From an uncultured Bacteroidota bacterium (lineage in GTDB: Bacteria > Bacteroidota > Bacteroidia > 2-12-FULL-35-15): a stretch of 35,187 nucleotides of DNA. A model generated the notes under the pieces. The model had not been told where the DNA came from. It saw nothing but the letters and a program-made list of their open reading frames with translations, and did no database searches. A program made the position numbers and the translations under genes. This document shows, in pieces, positions 7,576 to 14,828 of this stretch (position 1 is its first letter; the number at the start of each line of letters is the position of its first letter). The stretch is taken from assembly GCA_903919535.1 (NCBI GenBank), contig CAIXIP010000160.1, positions 1 through 35,187 on the forward strand, in the 5' to 3' direction.

Positions 7576-8996
7576 AAAAAATCTTTATTGAAATTTACCA
7601 GATACAATTTTTGCGAAGCACGAGAAACTGCCGTATATAGCCACCTTAGATATTCCGTATTAATCATTTCATCAGTTAAATACCCTTGCTCCACAAATAC
7701 ACATGGCCACTGTCCGCCTTGAGCTTTATGGCAGGTTACAGCATAGGCAAATTTTACTTGCAAGGCATTAAAAAATTTATCTTCTTTAACTGCCTTTAAT
7801 CGCATCCCCCTGTCTGCTATATCACTGTAATCTGCAGATACGGATTCATATAACTTTTTATTATCGGCTTGAGATAAAGCAGGCGACTCACTCATAACAG
7901 TATCTAAAAGCATGCGCACATCTAATTCTTGTTCGTCAGGATAATCAATCATTCTTATACGTACATCGGCAAAACGAAATCCGTGCATTTCCTGAATCTT
8001 TCCTACATGAACTAATTGAATAATATCGCCATTAGCAATAAATCCGGCTTTAGATTCTTCAGGCAACCAGAAATAATTATTCTTTACTACCATCATGTAA
8101 TCGCCTGTCGACAATTCATTTTCTTGCCAACGAATACGCACACGAATCTGCTGATTGAAAATATTCGCACGCTTATTTGACCTGCAAATAACCATTGTTT
8201 CTTCTGCTCCATAATTGCTATATGCGCTATTCAATGCATCTTCCAACTCATCACCACCAAGTCGGATAATATCTTTAAAATTCTCAACATCAAAATGTGG
8301 TTTTAAATTCCTTTGATCTTTAATTTGATTTCGAATACTAGTTGCATTGGATAAAATTCCCGAATTTTCATTTTGCCTTAAAACCTCTGTTAATTCGTAA
8401 TAATCAACAGGAAAAGAAAACGAAGCCTTTAAAAACTCAATATCCAAAGCCGGACTTACATCCAAGCCTACTGGTGGCAACTGGGCGGTATCCCCTATAA
8501 AAATTAATTTGCAATTTGTGCCATTAAAAACATATGAAATAAGATCATCCAACAAACTACCACCACCAAACATTCCACCATCATTCAATCCTCCCGAACT
8601 TGAAATCATCGAAGCTTCATCGACAATAAAAATGGTGTTAGTATGCAAATTTTGTTGCAATTGAAAAGCTAGTCTACCATCTGAATTGGGCTTGCGAAAA
8701 TATATTTTTTTATGAATTGTAAATGCCTGCTTTTTCGTATAATTTGAAAGCACTTTAGCGGCTCTTCCAGTTGGAGCAAGCAATACTGTTTTCCCATTTA
8801 AAGCAGGTAAACTTTGCACAAGTGAACTAACAATAGTTGTTTTTCCTGTTCCAGCATAGCCTTTAATTACAAAAATCTGATCTGAATTTTTTCCTAAAAT
8901 GAACTCAGAAAGTTTACTCAATAAAGTGCTTTGTCCACTTGTTGCTTCAAATGGAAAATGCTGTAATAAAATTCTTTTGAATTCTTCTTGATTCAT
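7569..8996 (-). CDS. RecD-like superfamily 1 DNA helicase / AAA ATPase
   Basis: ATP-driven DNA helicase or translocase. Superfamily 1 motifs appear in order in 475 residues: Walker A GYAGTGKTT (46-54), motif Ia LLAPTGRAAK (72-81), Walker B VDEASM (125-130), motif III GDTAQLPPVG (168-177), a motif IV/V region, the UvrD_C_2-type CHKAQGGQW (422-430) and motif VI LYTAVSRA (453-460). It is shorter than RecD2 because it lacks the long N-terminal helix-hairpin-helix region, and no recB or recC is nearby. A Gly-rich insert (GGLNDGGMFGGGS) lies between motifs II and III, before a helix. The family is widespread in Bacteroidota as a stand-alone protein and its exact role is not settled. It is divergent from DUF3822-rsmD-coaD with no clear promoter; TATCTTTA (9003-9010 complement) is a one-mismatch -7 box. 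Confidence 0.9.
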   Translation of the reverse strand: MNQEEFKRILLQHFPFEATSGQSTLLSKLSEFILGKNSDQIFVIKGYAGTGKTTIVSSLVQSLPALNGKTVLLAPTGRAAKVLSNYTKKQAFTIHKKIYFRKPNSDGRLAFQLQQNLHTNTIFIVDEASMISSSGGLNDGGMFGGGSLLDDLISYVFNGTNCKLIFIGDTAQLPPVGLDVSPALDIEFLKASFSFPVDYYELTEVLRQNENSGILSNATSIRNQIKDQRNLKPHFDVENFKDIIRLGGDELEDALNSAYSNYGAEETMVICRSNKRANIFNQQIRVRIRWQENELSTGDYMMVVKNNYFWLPEESKAGFIANGDIIQLVHVGKIQEMHGFRFADVRIRMIDYPDEQELDVRMLLDTVMSESPALSQADNKKLYESVSADYSDIADRGMRLKAVKEDKFFNALQVKFAYAVTCHKAQGGQWPCVFVEQGYLTDEMINTEYLRWLYTAVSRASQKLYLVNFNKDFFE

Positions 8997-9096
8997 TGAT
9001 GGTAAAGATAATCAAACCTTCCAATAAAAATTTGCTACTTATAAAGGCCATTGCAAATTCAGATTTCTGAATATGTATTGCTGGACAAAAAAAAAG

Positions 9097-9104
9097 TATA
9101 TTTG
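9097..9104 (+). promoter_or_regulatory. -7 box for the DUF3822-rsmD-coaD series
   Basis: TATATTTG, full consensus. It ends 8 bp before the ATG at 9113 and overlaps the alternative GTG start at 9104, which argues for the ATG. The nearest upstream TTG (9078-9080) is only 16 bp away. Confidence 0.6.
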
Positions 9105-9112
9105 TGTCTATT

Positions 9113-9988
9113 ATGACCAGCACCTTAAAAAATAAAATATCACTTATAAATTCGTTTATTGATGAAGCTTTTGATGTCAAGAAAACAACATCATTTCAAC
9201 TTATCATTCAGATTGGTATTGATGGGGTTTTGCTCGCTGTAAATGAAAAAGACAAGCATAAATACATCGCGTTTGAAAACTATACGTTCCAAGACATTTA
9301 CAATTTCGATGCAATTGAAGACTTATTAGATGAGCTTTTAAAAGAAAGCAAGCTACTGAATCACAAATACAAAACGGTTACCTGTTCAATAATAAATAAT
9401 CTTTCTACATTGGTTCCAAATGCACTTTTTGAAGCTGATAGCATTAGGAAGTATTTGAAATTCAATTCCACATTGGAGGGAAATGAATTTATTATTGCCA
9501 ATGATCTAAATAGTATTGAATCTAAAAACATTTTTGCATTGCCATTCAATCTAAAAGTGAAATTAGATTCCTTGTTTAACAACACCCGTTACCACCACTT
9601 CTCGAGTGGATTGATCGATAGCATTTTGGTTCAGAATAAAAACCAAACCAGCAAAAAATTGTTTGTGCATGTTCAGTCAACCCATTTCGAAGCAATAGTT
9701 GTAGATGGAAACAAGTTGCTTTTTTATAACACTTTCAATCATCATTCGGCAGAAGATTTTATTTATTACTTACTATTTGTTTGCGAGCAATTGCAACTGA
9801 ATCCAGAAAAAGTTGAGCTTGTTTTTTTAGGGGAAATTGTAAAAGAATCGGCAATTTATGCTATTGCACAAAAATACATTCGTAACATTAAATTTGGCGA
9901 ACGAGCTGATAATGCTGATTACAGTTATCAGTTGCAAAACCTGCCAAAACATTTTTACTTCACGCTCTTTAACAATTATTTTTTATAA
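9113..9988 (+). CDS. DUF3822 family protein
   Basis: The 291-residue cytoplasmic protein has no signal peptide or membrane segment. DUF3822 proteins are Bacteroidota proteins usually encoded directly before rsmD and coaD, as here. By remembered fold relation they belong near the actin-like ATPase superfamily; in this sequence the phosphate-binding loops are not convincing, so ATP binding is unproven. Visible conserved stretches are LFVHVQSTHFEAIVVDGNKL (about 186-205), LLFYNTFNHHSAEDFIYYLL and VELVFLGEI. I start at the ATG at 9113 because the GTG at 9104 is inside the -7 box. The stop overlaps the rsmD start by one base (TAATG), a sign of translational coupling. Confidence 0.85.
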   Translation: MTSTLKNKISLINSFIDEAFDVKKTTSFQLIIQIGIDGVLLAVNEKDKHKYIAFENYTFQDIYNFDAIEDLLDELLKESKLLNHKYKTVTCSIINNLSTLVPNALFEADSIRKYLKFNSTLEGNEFIIANDLNSIESKNIFALPFNLKVKLDSLFNNTRYHHFSSGLIDSILVQNKNQTSKKLFVHVQSTHFEAIVVDGNKLLFYNTFNHHSAEDFIYYLLFVCEQLQLNPEKVELVFLGEIVKESAIYAIAQKYIRNIKFGERADNADYSYQLQNLPKHFYFTLFNNYFL

Positions 9989-10524
9989 TGCGTATCGTTA
10001 GCGGAACTCACAAGGGAAGAGTTATCCACCCTCCCAAAAACCTGCCTGTTCGACCAACAACCGATTTTGCAAAGGAAAGTCTATTCAATATCCTCAACAA
10101 TCATTTTGAATTTGATGGGTTAAAGATCCTGGACCTGTTTTGCGGAACAGGTAACATTTCATACGAATTTGCTTCACGCGGATGTGGTTCTATTACTTGC
10201 GTTGACAGTCATTTTCATTGTTGCGATTTTGTAAAAAAAACAAGTTCCACTTTTAAAATGGAACAAATTAAAGTTATCAAATCAGATGTTTTTTCTTTTC
10301 TGAAAAATGGAGGCAATCAGTATCATATTATTTTTGCTGATCCACCTTATGATATGGAAAATTTCAAAACAATACCCGAACTTGTTTTTGAAAAATCTTT
10401 ATTAAAACCAGATGGTTGGCTTATCATTGAACATGGACCGAACACAGACCTTTCCAGCCTCGAACATTTTACCGAACACCGTAAATATGGGAATGTAAAT
10501 TTTTCAATTTTCGTGAATGCTTAA
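9988..10524 (+). CDS. rsmD: 16S rRNA (guanine(966)-N(2))-methyltransferase RsmD
   Basis: Methylates N2 of G966 in 16S rRNA, in the small-subunit head, using S-adenosylmethionine. The 178-residue class I methyltransferase shows the RsmD N-terminus RIVSGTHKGR, the family motif VRPTTDFAKESLFNIL (21-36), the SAM loop LDLFCGTGN (48-56), acidic CVDS at the end of strand two and the catalytic DPPY (118-121). Length fits the family (about 180-200). It is coupled to the DUF3822 gene by a one-base overlap, and coaD follows after 45 bp, the order commonly seen in Bacteroidota. Confidence 0.96.
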   Translation: MRIVSGTHKGRVIHPPKNLPVRPTTDFAKESLFNILNNHFEFDGLKILDLFCGTGNISYEFASRGCGSITCVDSHFHCCDFVKKTSSTFKMEQIKVIKSDVFSFLKNGGNQYHIIFADPPYDMENFKTIPELVFEKSLLKPDGWLIIEHGPNTDLSSLEHFTEHRKYGNVNFSIFVNA

Positions 10525-10538
10525 GCTATTCTCATTTA

Positions 10539-10552
10539 TTCGTAAATTCGTA
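10539..10552. repeat. Tandem TTCGTA motif upstream of coaD
   Basis: Two TTCGTA copies (10539-10544 and 10547-10552) in the short rsmD-coaD spacer, with start points 8 bp apart. The same hexamer occurs four times in the gldA leader. Function unknown; it may be a genome-wide intergenic word. Confidence 0.4.
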
Positions 10553-10569
10553 TCAAAATCTTAATTTCA

Positions 10570-11043
10570 ATGATCATGAAAAAACGCATCGCCATCTTTC
10601 CCGGGTCATTCGACCCAATCACCAAAGGACATGAAAGCATTGTTAAACGAGCTCTTCCTTTATTTGATGAAATAATAATTGGCATTGGAGAAAATATCCA
10701 TAAATCTTATTACTTTCCGCTCGAAAAGCGTAAACAATGGATAAAAAAAGTGTTTAAAGGCGAATCAAAAGTACGTGTTGAAAGTTATACAGGTTTAACA
10801 ATTGAGTTTGCTAAAAAGATGAAAGCAAATTATATCCTACGTGGATTAAGAACTTCAGCCGATTTCGAATTTGAAAAAGCTATTGCTCAAAACAATAAAA
10901 TAATGTCTCCTGCAATCGAAACTATATTTATTCTTCCTACCCCAGAACTTTCAGCAGTTAACTCAACTATTGTTCGGGATATTGTTAGAAATGGTGCTGA
11001 TGCCAGTCATCTTATCCCAAAAGGAATCAACTTAAAAGGTTAA
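10570..11043 (+). CDS. coaD: Phosphopantetheine adenylyltransferase CoaD
   Basis: Transfers AMP from ATP to 4'-phosphopantetheine to form dephospho-CoA, the penultimate step of CoA synthesis; cytosolic hexamer in the family. The nucleotidyltransferase motif GSFDPITKGH (12-21, a T/HxGH variant with Lys-Gly-His), the RGLRTSADFEFE substrate loop and the C-terminal NSTIVRD (131-137, ISSTxxR equivalent) are intact. Length, about 155 residues, is normal. The annotated start is the first ATG; the ATG two codons later (10576) gives the more usual N-terminus MKKRIAIFPGSFD and may be the real one. It probably belongs to the same transcript as rsmD. Confidence 0.97.
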   Translation: MIMKKRIAIFPGSFDPITKGHESIVKRALPLFDEIIIGIGENIHKSYYFPLEKRKQWIKKVFKGESKVRVESYTGLTIEFAKKMKANYILRGLRTSADFEFEKAIAQNNKIMSPAIETIFILPTPELSAVNSTIVRDIVRNGADASHLIPKGINLKG

Positions 11044-11076
11044 CAAAAACAATATTCAGGCAAAGTTTTTGTTATT

Positions 11077-12522
11077 ATGTTAATCAAAATTATTATGATG
11101 CAAAGATCACTAGCTATTACTTTATTTATTTTATGTTTCAGTTTTTCATATTCTCAAAATGTGAAAATAAATGGCGTTGCTAAATCATACGAAAACAAAG
11201 AAATTGGCTTATGGGTGAATAATGATTTTATTTCTAAAACTCAAAAACAACTTACCTATTCAGCTATTGATTCAGTCGGTAATTTTTTATTGGAATTTAA
11301 CAGTAGAGAAATTCAATACGTTACCTTAAAAATTGAAAAATGCATTGCATCAATGTATATAGAACCTAATGCAAACTATGAAATAATTATTCTGCCTCCA
11401 GATTCTACTACCTACCAAAATCCAAACATTGAGCATGATGTAAAAATATCAATCAAGTTGAAGAGCAAAACCGAAATAAATGCATTAACAATGGATTATG
11501 ATAAACGTTTCGATGATTTTTTAAGCGTAGATTATAAATCCTTTGTGAGCAGAAGGTCTAAGCCTGAAATAGATTCATTTAAATTGACAATGCTTGATTA
11601 TTATTCTACTGTCAAAAACCCGTATTTCAACTCTTATATAACTTATACAATAGCTGCTTTGGAAGAAAAAACAAATGTTAGCAGTAAAAAATTATATGAA
11701 AATTATCTACAAGGAAAACCTATCGTTTATAACAATCCCGAATACATGAATTTTTTCGATGCTTACTATAAGCAGAAACTTCAAAACTATTCGCTCACCA
11801 AAGAAGGCGCATTATTAAAGTTTCAAATTGACGGAAGGGGCAGTTTTGCTGGAACGATGGAGGTATTAAAAAAAGACGCATTTTTAAAAAATGACACTAT
11901 CCGTGAATTAGTTGTATTAAAAGGATTATATGAAAGTTATTATGACGGAACATTTCAAAGAAAAAACATTGTACCTATGCTTCGTCAAATTGTAGCAGAA
12001 AGTAAAATTCAGGAACATCAACGAATTGCTCAGAACATATTGAATTCATTTTCAAAATTAAAAGTTGGAGGGACTGCTCCTTTCTTTGAATTGCCAGATA
12101 AAAATGGATTAACGCACAGCATCGATGAACTGCGTTCAAAAAAATATATTTATCTAATGTTCTTTGATAAAAACTGTACGGCATGTTTGCAACAAATGAA
12201 AATCATTCCTTCATTAAAAAAGAAATATGGCGGACAAATTGAATTTGTCAGTATTTCAACTGATAACAAAACAGCTGAACTGAAAGACTTTTGCACAAAA
12301 AACCCTAAATATGATTGGCTGTTCCTATATGACAATAGTGGTGGTGTTTTGAAAAATAATTATGAATTAAAATCTTTGCCAGCATACTTTTTAATTAATC
12401 CGGAAGGAAAATTTGTTCAAGTTCCTGCAGAAAGTCCGGATGAAGATATTGATCGTGCCTTTTTTGACATCACTAAACCTAAAGGCAAAATATGGGGTGT
12501 TGGGGATAAGAAAAACCGCTAA
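11077..12522 (+). CDS. TlpA/ResA-like thioredoxin-fold protein, exported
   Basis: Exported thiol-disulfide protein of 481 residues. A signal peptide (RSLAITLFILCFSFSYSQ) follows one of three possible ATG starts (11077, 11095, 11098); no lipobox is seen. Residues about 25-330 form an N-terminal region of DUF4369-like character with beta strands followed by helices, and the last 150 residues are a thioredoxin domain: APFFELPDKNGLTHSIDELR, then CTAC (Cys367-Cys370) in place of the usual CxxC dipeptides, and the cis-proline loop LPAYFLINPEGK. This two-part structure is common for Bacteroidota periplasmic or outer-membrane-associated redox proteins; the substrate is unknown. It lies 33 bp after coaD, and its stop overlaps the convergent Nudix stop by four bases. 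Confidence 0.88.
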   Translation: MLIKIIMMQRSLAITLFILCFSFSYSQNVKINGVAKSYENKEIGLWVNNDFISKTQKQLTYSAIDSVGNFLLEFNSREIQYVTLKIEKCIASMYIEPNANYEIIILPPDSTTYQNPNIEHDVKISIKLKSKTEINALTMDYDKRFDDFLSVDYKSFVSRRSKPEIDSFKLTMLDYYSTVKNPYFNSYITYTIAALEEKTNVSSKKLYENYLQGKPIVYNNPEYMNFFDAYYKQKLQNYSLTKEGALLKFQIDGRGSFAGTMEVLKKDAFLKNDTIRELVVLKGLYESYYDGTFQRKNIVPMLRQIVAESKIQEHQRIAQNILNSFSKLKVGGTAPFFELPDKNGLTHSIDELRSKKYIYLMFFDKNCTACLQQMKIIPSLKKKYGGQIEFVSISTDNKTAELKDFCTKNPKYDWLFLYDNSGGVLKNNYELKSLPAYFLINPEGKFVQVPAESPDEDIDRAFFDITKPKGKIWGVGDKKNR

Positions 12523-13127
12523 ACAATTTCTTTCATAACTTCTTTTATTGATTCATAAGTATTGGCATATACCTTTTTCAATTTATTTTCAGCCAACCAT
12601 TTTACTTCTGTAATACCTTCTTCTATTTGGGGAATTAATTTAGAATCATCTGAACAGGTCATTTCAAACCAATATGTTCTCTTTAAGATTGGCTTTTCTT
12701 CCATAAAGTAAGTATGGTAAGTAGAAGGAAGTTCTTTGCAAATTTTCAACTTTGTAATCCCGCACTCCTCTTCCACTTCTCGAATAGCTGCCTTTTTTAC
12801 ACCTTCTCCTTTTTCTATTTTCCCCTTTGGAAGATCCCATTTACCATTTCGGTAAATAAATAACCATTCTTCTTTGGGGTTTTTAACCAAGCCTCCAGCT
12901 GCTTCTATGATTCGGAATAGAGAACTAAAATAAGTATACAACTTCTTCTCACTTGTGTTAAAAAAATAGAGCGAATTCAAATCATTTCGATTCATTAATT
13001 CATCGTAATAAAAGCGCATTTCGTCAGATGAATTAATTGCAGTCAAAACACCCCCTTTAGCTAATTTGATAAGGTTTTTATCGTTAATCAAATAGATATT
13101 TTTGTCTTGAGAAAATATTTTTATCAT
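12519..13127 (-). CDS. Nudix hydrolase
   Basis: Hydrolyses a nucleoside diphosphate linked to another group; the substrate cannot be told. The Nudix box is complete between Gly102 and Ile124: Gly-x5-Glu108, then REVEEECGI (116-124), with the metal-binding Glu119-Glu120-Glu121 cluster. The 202-residue protein has an extra N-terminal domain of about 70 residues before the Nudix fold (AAGGLVKNPKEEWLFIYR), as in a Bacteroidota subfamily. PKG just before the box (100-102) is typical. The gene is divergent from pyrE with a compact promoter region; its last four bases overlap the stop of the thioredoxin gene. Confidence 0.92.
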   Translation of the reverse strand: MIKIFSQDKNIYLINDKNLIKLAKGGVLTAINSSDEMRFYYDELMNRNDLNSLYFFNTSEKKLYTYFSSLFRIIEAAGGLVKNPKEEWLFIYRNGKWDLPKGKIEKGEGVKKAAIREVEEECGITKLKICKELPSTYHTYFMEEKPILKRTYWFEMTCSDDSKLIPQIEEGITEVKWLAENKLKKVYANTYESIKEVMKEIV

Positions 13128-13154
13128 TGCTTAAAAATTAAAATTAGTTAACTC

Positions 13155-13162
13155 CAAAACTA
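13155..13162 (-). promoter_or_regulatory. -7 box for the Nudix gene
   Basis: TAGTTTTG on the minus strand, full consensus, 27 bp before the start codon. Only 10 bp separate it from the pyrE -7 box on the other strand. Confidence 0.5.
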
Positions 13163-13172
13163 AATTGTTTAA

Positions 13173-13180
13173 TATATTTG
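13173..13180 (+). promoter_or_regulatory. -7 box for pyrE
   Basis: TATATTTG, full consensus, ending 4 bp before the ATG at 13185. Transcription starting at the usual distance would begin at or next to the start codon. No correctly spaced TTG is visible upstream. Confidence 0.6.
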
Positions 13181-13184
13181 TGTG

Positions 13185-13826
13185 ATGAAACAAAATGAAG
13201 AATGTGCTTTAAAAATTGCCGAATTCTTACTGCAAATTAAAGCAATAAAATTACAACCCAACAAACCTTTTACTTGGGCATCAGGATGGAAATCTCCAAT
13301 TTACTGTGATAACCGTGTAACATTGTCGTATCCAAAGGTGCGCACATTTATCAGACAAGAATTTGTAAATGCAATAACTGAAAAATTCGGAAAACCTGAT
13401 GTTATAGCAGGTGTTGCAACTGGTGGAATTGCTCAGGGAGCATTAGTAGCACAAGAATTAGGATTACCTTTTGTTTATATTCGTAGCGAAGCTAAAAAGC
13501 ACGGCTTAACAAATATGATTGAGGGAGTTGTTGAAAAAGGGCAATCAGTTGTAGTTATTGAAGATCTTATTTCGACAGGAGGAAGTAGCTTAAAAGCAGT
13601 GGAAGCTTTACGTGAAGCAGGTTGCGAAGTAAAAGGAATGGCAGCTATTTTTACTTACGGATTTAAAACAGCAACAGATAATTTCAAAGCTGCAAAATGC
13701 AAGCTAGTTACTTTAAGTAATTATGAATTGCTTATTAAACAGGCTTTACAATCAAATTATATTACGGATAAAGATCTTAAGTCATTACAACAGTGGAGAG
13801 AAAACCCTGCGGAATGGATGAAATAA
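13185..13826 (+). CDS. pyrE: Orotate phosphoribosyltransferase
   Basis: Joins orotate and PRPP to give orotidine monophosphate in de novo pyrimidine synthesis; cytosolic homodimer. In 213 residues the orotate loop TWASGWKSPIYCDNR (30-44), the catalytic flexible-loop segment RSEAKKHG (100-107) and the PRPP-binding motif VVVIEDLISTGGSS (122-135) are all intact. I start at ATG 13185; the GTG one codon upstream would add one residue. The SRPBCC gene follows after 61 bp, a pairing I know from other Bacteroidota. CTP synthase (pyrG), in the same pathway, is at the far end of the window. Confidence 0.97.
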   Translation: MKQNEECALKIAEFLLQIKAIKLQPNKPFTWASGWKSPIYCDNRVTLSYPKVRTFIRQEFVNAITEKFGKPDVIAGVATGGIAQGALVAQELGLPFVYIRSEAKKHGLTNMIEGVVEKGQSVVVIEDLISTGGSSLKAVEALREAGCEVKGMAAIFTYGFKTATDNFKAAKCKLVTLSNYELLIKQALQSNYITDKDLKSLQQWRENPAEWMK

Positions 13827-13887
13827 TTCTCCCATAAATGCAATGAATTGAATTACAATCAGAAAATTAAACTTAAAAAAATCCAAT

Positions 13888-14292
13888 ATGTCATCTCTTA
13901 AATTAGAAAGCGAAATTGTTGAAATTGAAAATTCGGCCGAAAACATTTTCACTTATTTAAGTGATTTCAAAAATTTCGAAAAATTAATGCCGTCACAAGT
14001 TACAAACTGGACAGCAACAACTGATGAATGCTCGTTTACTATAAATGGAATGGCAACTATTGGAATGAAAATAGTTGATAAGTTTTCTCCCGTAAAAATC
14101 AGCATAACGTCTCATGGAAAGGTTCCATTTGAGTTCAAGCTTTACGTCCTCATTACAGTTATTGACCCTACGAGATGTAAAGGCCAACTAACATTTGAAT
14201 CGGATATGAATCCTATGATAAAAATGATGGTTGAAAAACCGCTGGGTAATTTCTTTAATATGCTAGCGCATAAAATGAAGGATATTAAATAA
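13888..14292 (+). CDS. SRPBCC (START/polyketide cyclase-like) family protein
   Basis: A 134-residue single-domain protein with the SRPBCC helix-grip outline: an N-terminal strand and a helix (SAENIFTYLSDFKNFEKLMP), beta hairpins in the middle, and a long C-terminal helix (KPLGNFFNMLAHKMKDIK). The family binds hydrophobic ligands, but nothing in the sequence identifies one. No signal peptide, so it should be cytosolic. It follows pyrE, probably on the same transcript, and converges with the DinB gene across 22 bp without a visible terminator. Confidence 0.8.
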   Translation: MSSLKLESEIVEIENSAENIFTYLSDFKNFEKLMPSQVTNWTATTDECSFTINGMATIGMKIVDKFSPVKISITSHGKVPFEFKLYVLITVIDPTRCKGQLTFESDMNPMIKMMVEKPLGNFFNMLAHKMKDIK

Positions 14293-14314
14293 TTACAATA
14301 TCGCTTTTTCTTAC

Positions 14315-14824
14315 CTAAAGATATTTTGTTTTAATAACGTTAATATGGTGCGTGGTATGTCCGGCAATCATAAATAAAACAGAAAGAACAGTCATAATAT
14401 TGCCATTCACATTTCCAACCTGACTCATTGTTTCCTTATCAAACTGTCTGAATAACGCTAAGTTTGCCCCACGAACAATTGCAAATTCATGCGCCAGGTC
14501 GTAAAGCGTTCTGTTTTTAAAATTAGCATTTGCCACATATGAGTTTTCATCAAATCCCGGCATAACGGTTTTATCTCTTCTTGCAAAACGCAAAGCTCTA
14601 CAACCCAAAATCCGCTCCGTGTCAATGATATGACCAAGTACTTCCTTGATTGTCCATTTATCGGTTGCATAAGCGTAATTCTCTTTTTCCTCAGGTATCT
14701 CCGAAATAATGGATTGCATGTCGATAATTTGATTTTCCAACGCTTTTATAATGTCGTTTGATTTTACCAAATTAATATATGTAGTATAATATGCAGGATG
14801 CTCTGTTACTTGTGGTCTTTCCAT
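14315..14824 (-). CDS. DinB/YfiT-like metal-dependent family protein
   Basis: The 169-residue protein has the four-helix DinB outline with the three-histidine metal site: His65 in LGHIIDTERI and His156/His160 in AGHTTHHINVI. Characteristic KWTIKEVLGHI and EVLGHIIDTERI sequences place it in the DinB_2 group, which includes putative metal-dependent hydrolases and bacillithiol- or mycothiol-type S-transferases. No reaction can be assigned. It lies four bases downstream of the M3 peptidase stop on the same strand, so the two form an operon. Confidence 0.9.
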   Translation of the reverse strand: MERPQVTEHPAYYTTYINLVKSNDIIKALENQIIDMQSIISEIPEEKENYAYATDKWTIKEVLGHIIDTERILGCRALRFARRDKTVMPGFDENSYVANANFKNRTLYDLAHEFAIVRGANLALFRQFDKETMSQVGNVNGNIMTVLSVLFMIAGHTTHHINVIKTKYL

Positions 14825-14828
14825 GTTC

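Noticed and set aside
7569-8996. A recBCD or addAB locus around the helicase
   Set aside because: No recB, recC or addB genes flank it, and the protein is too short for AddA or RecB; it is the stand-alone RecD-like type.
9104-9112. GTG start for the DUF3822 gene
   Set aside because: The GTG is the last base of the -7 box plus two more, so it would not be transcribed if that promoter is used; ATG 9113 is preferred.
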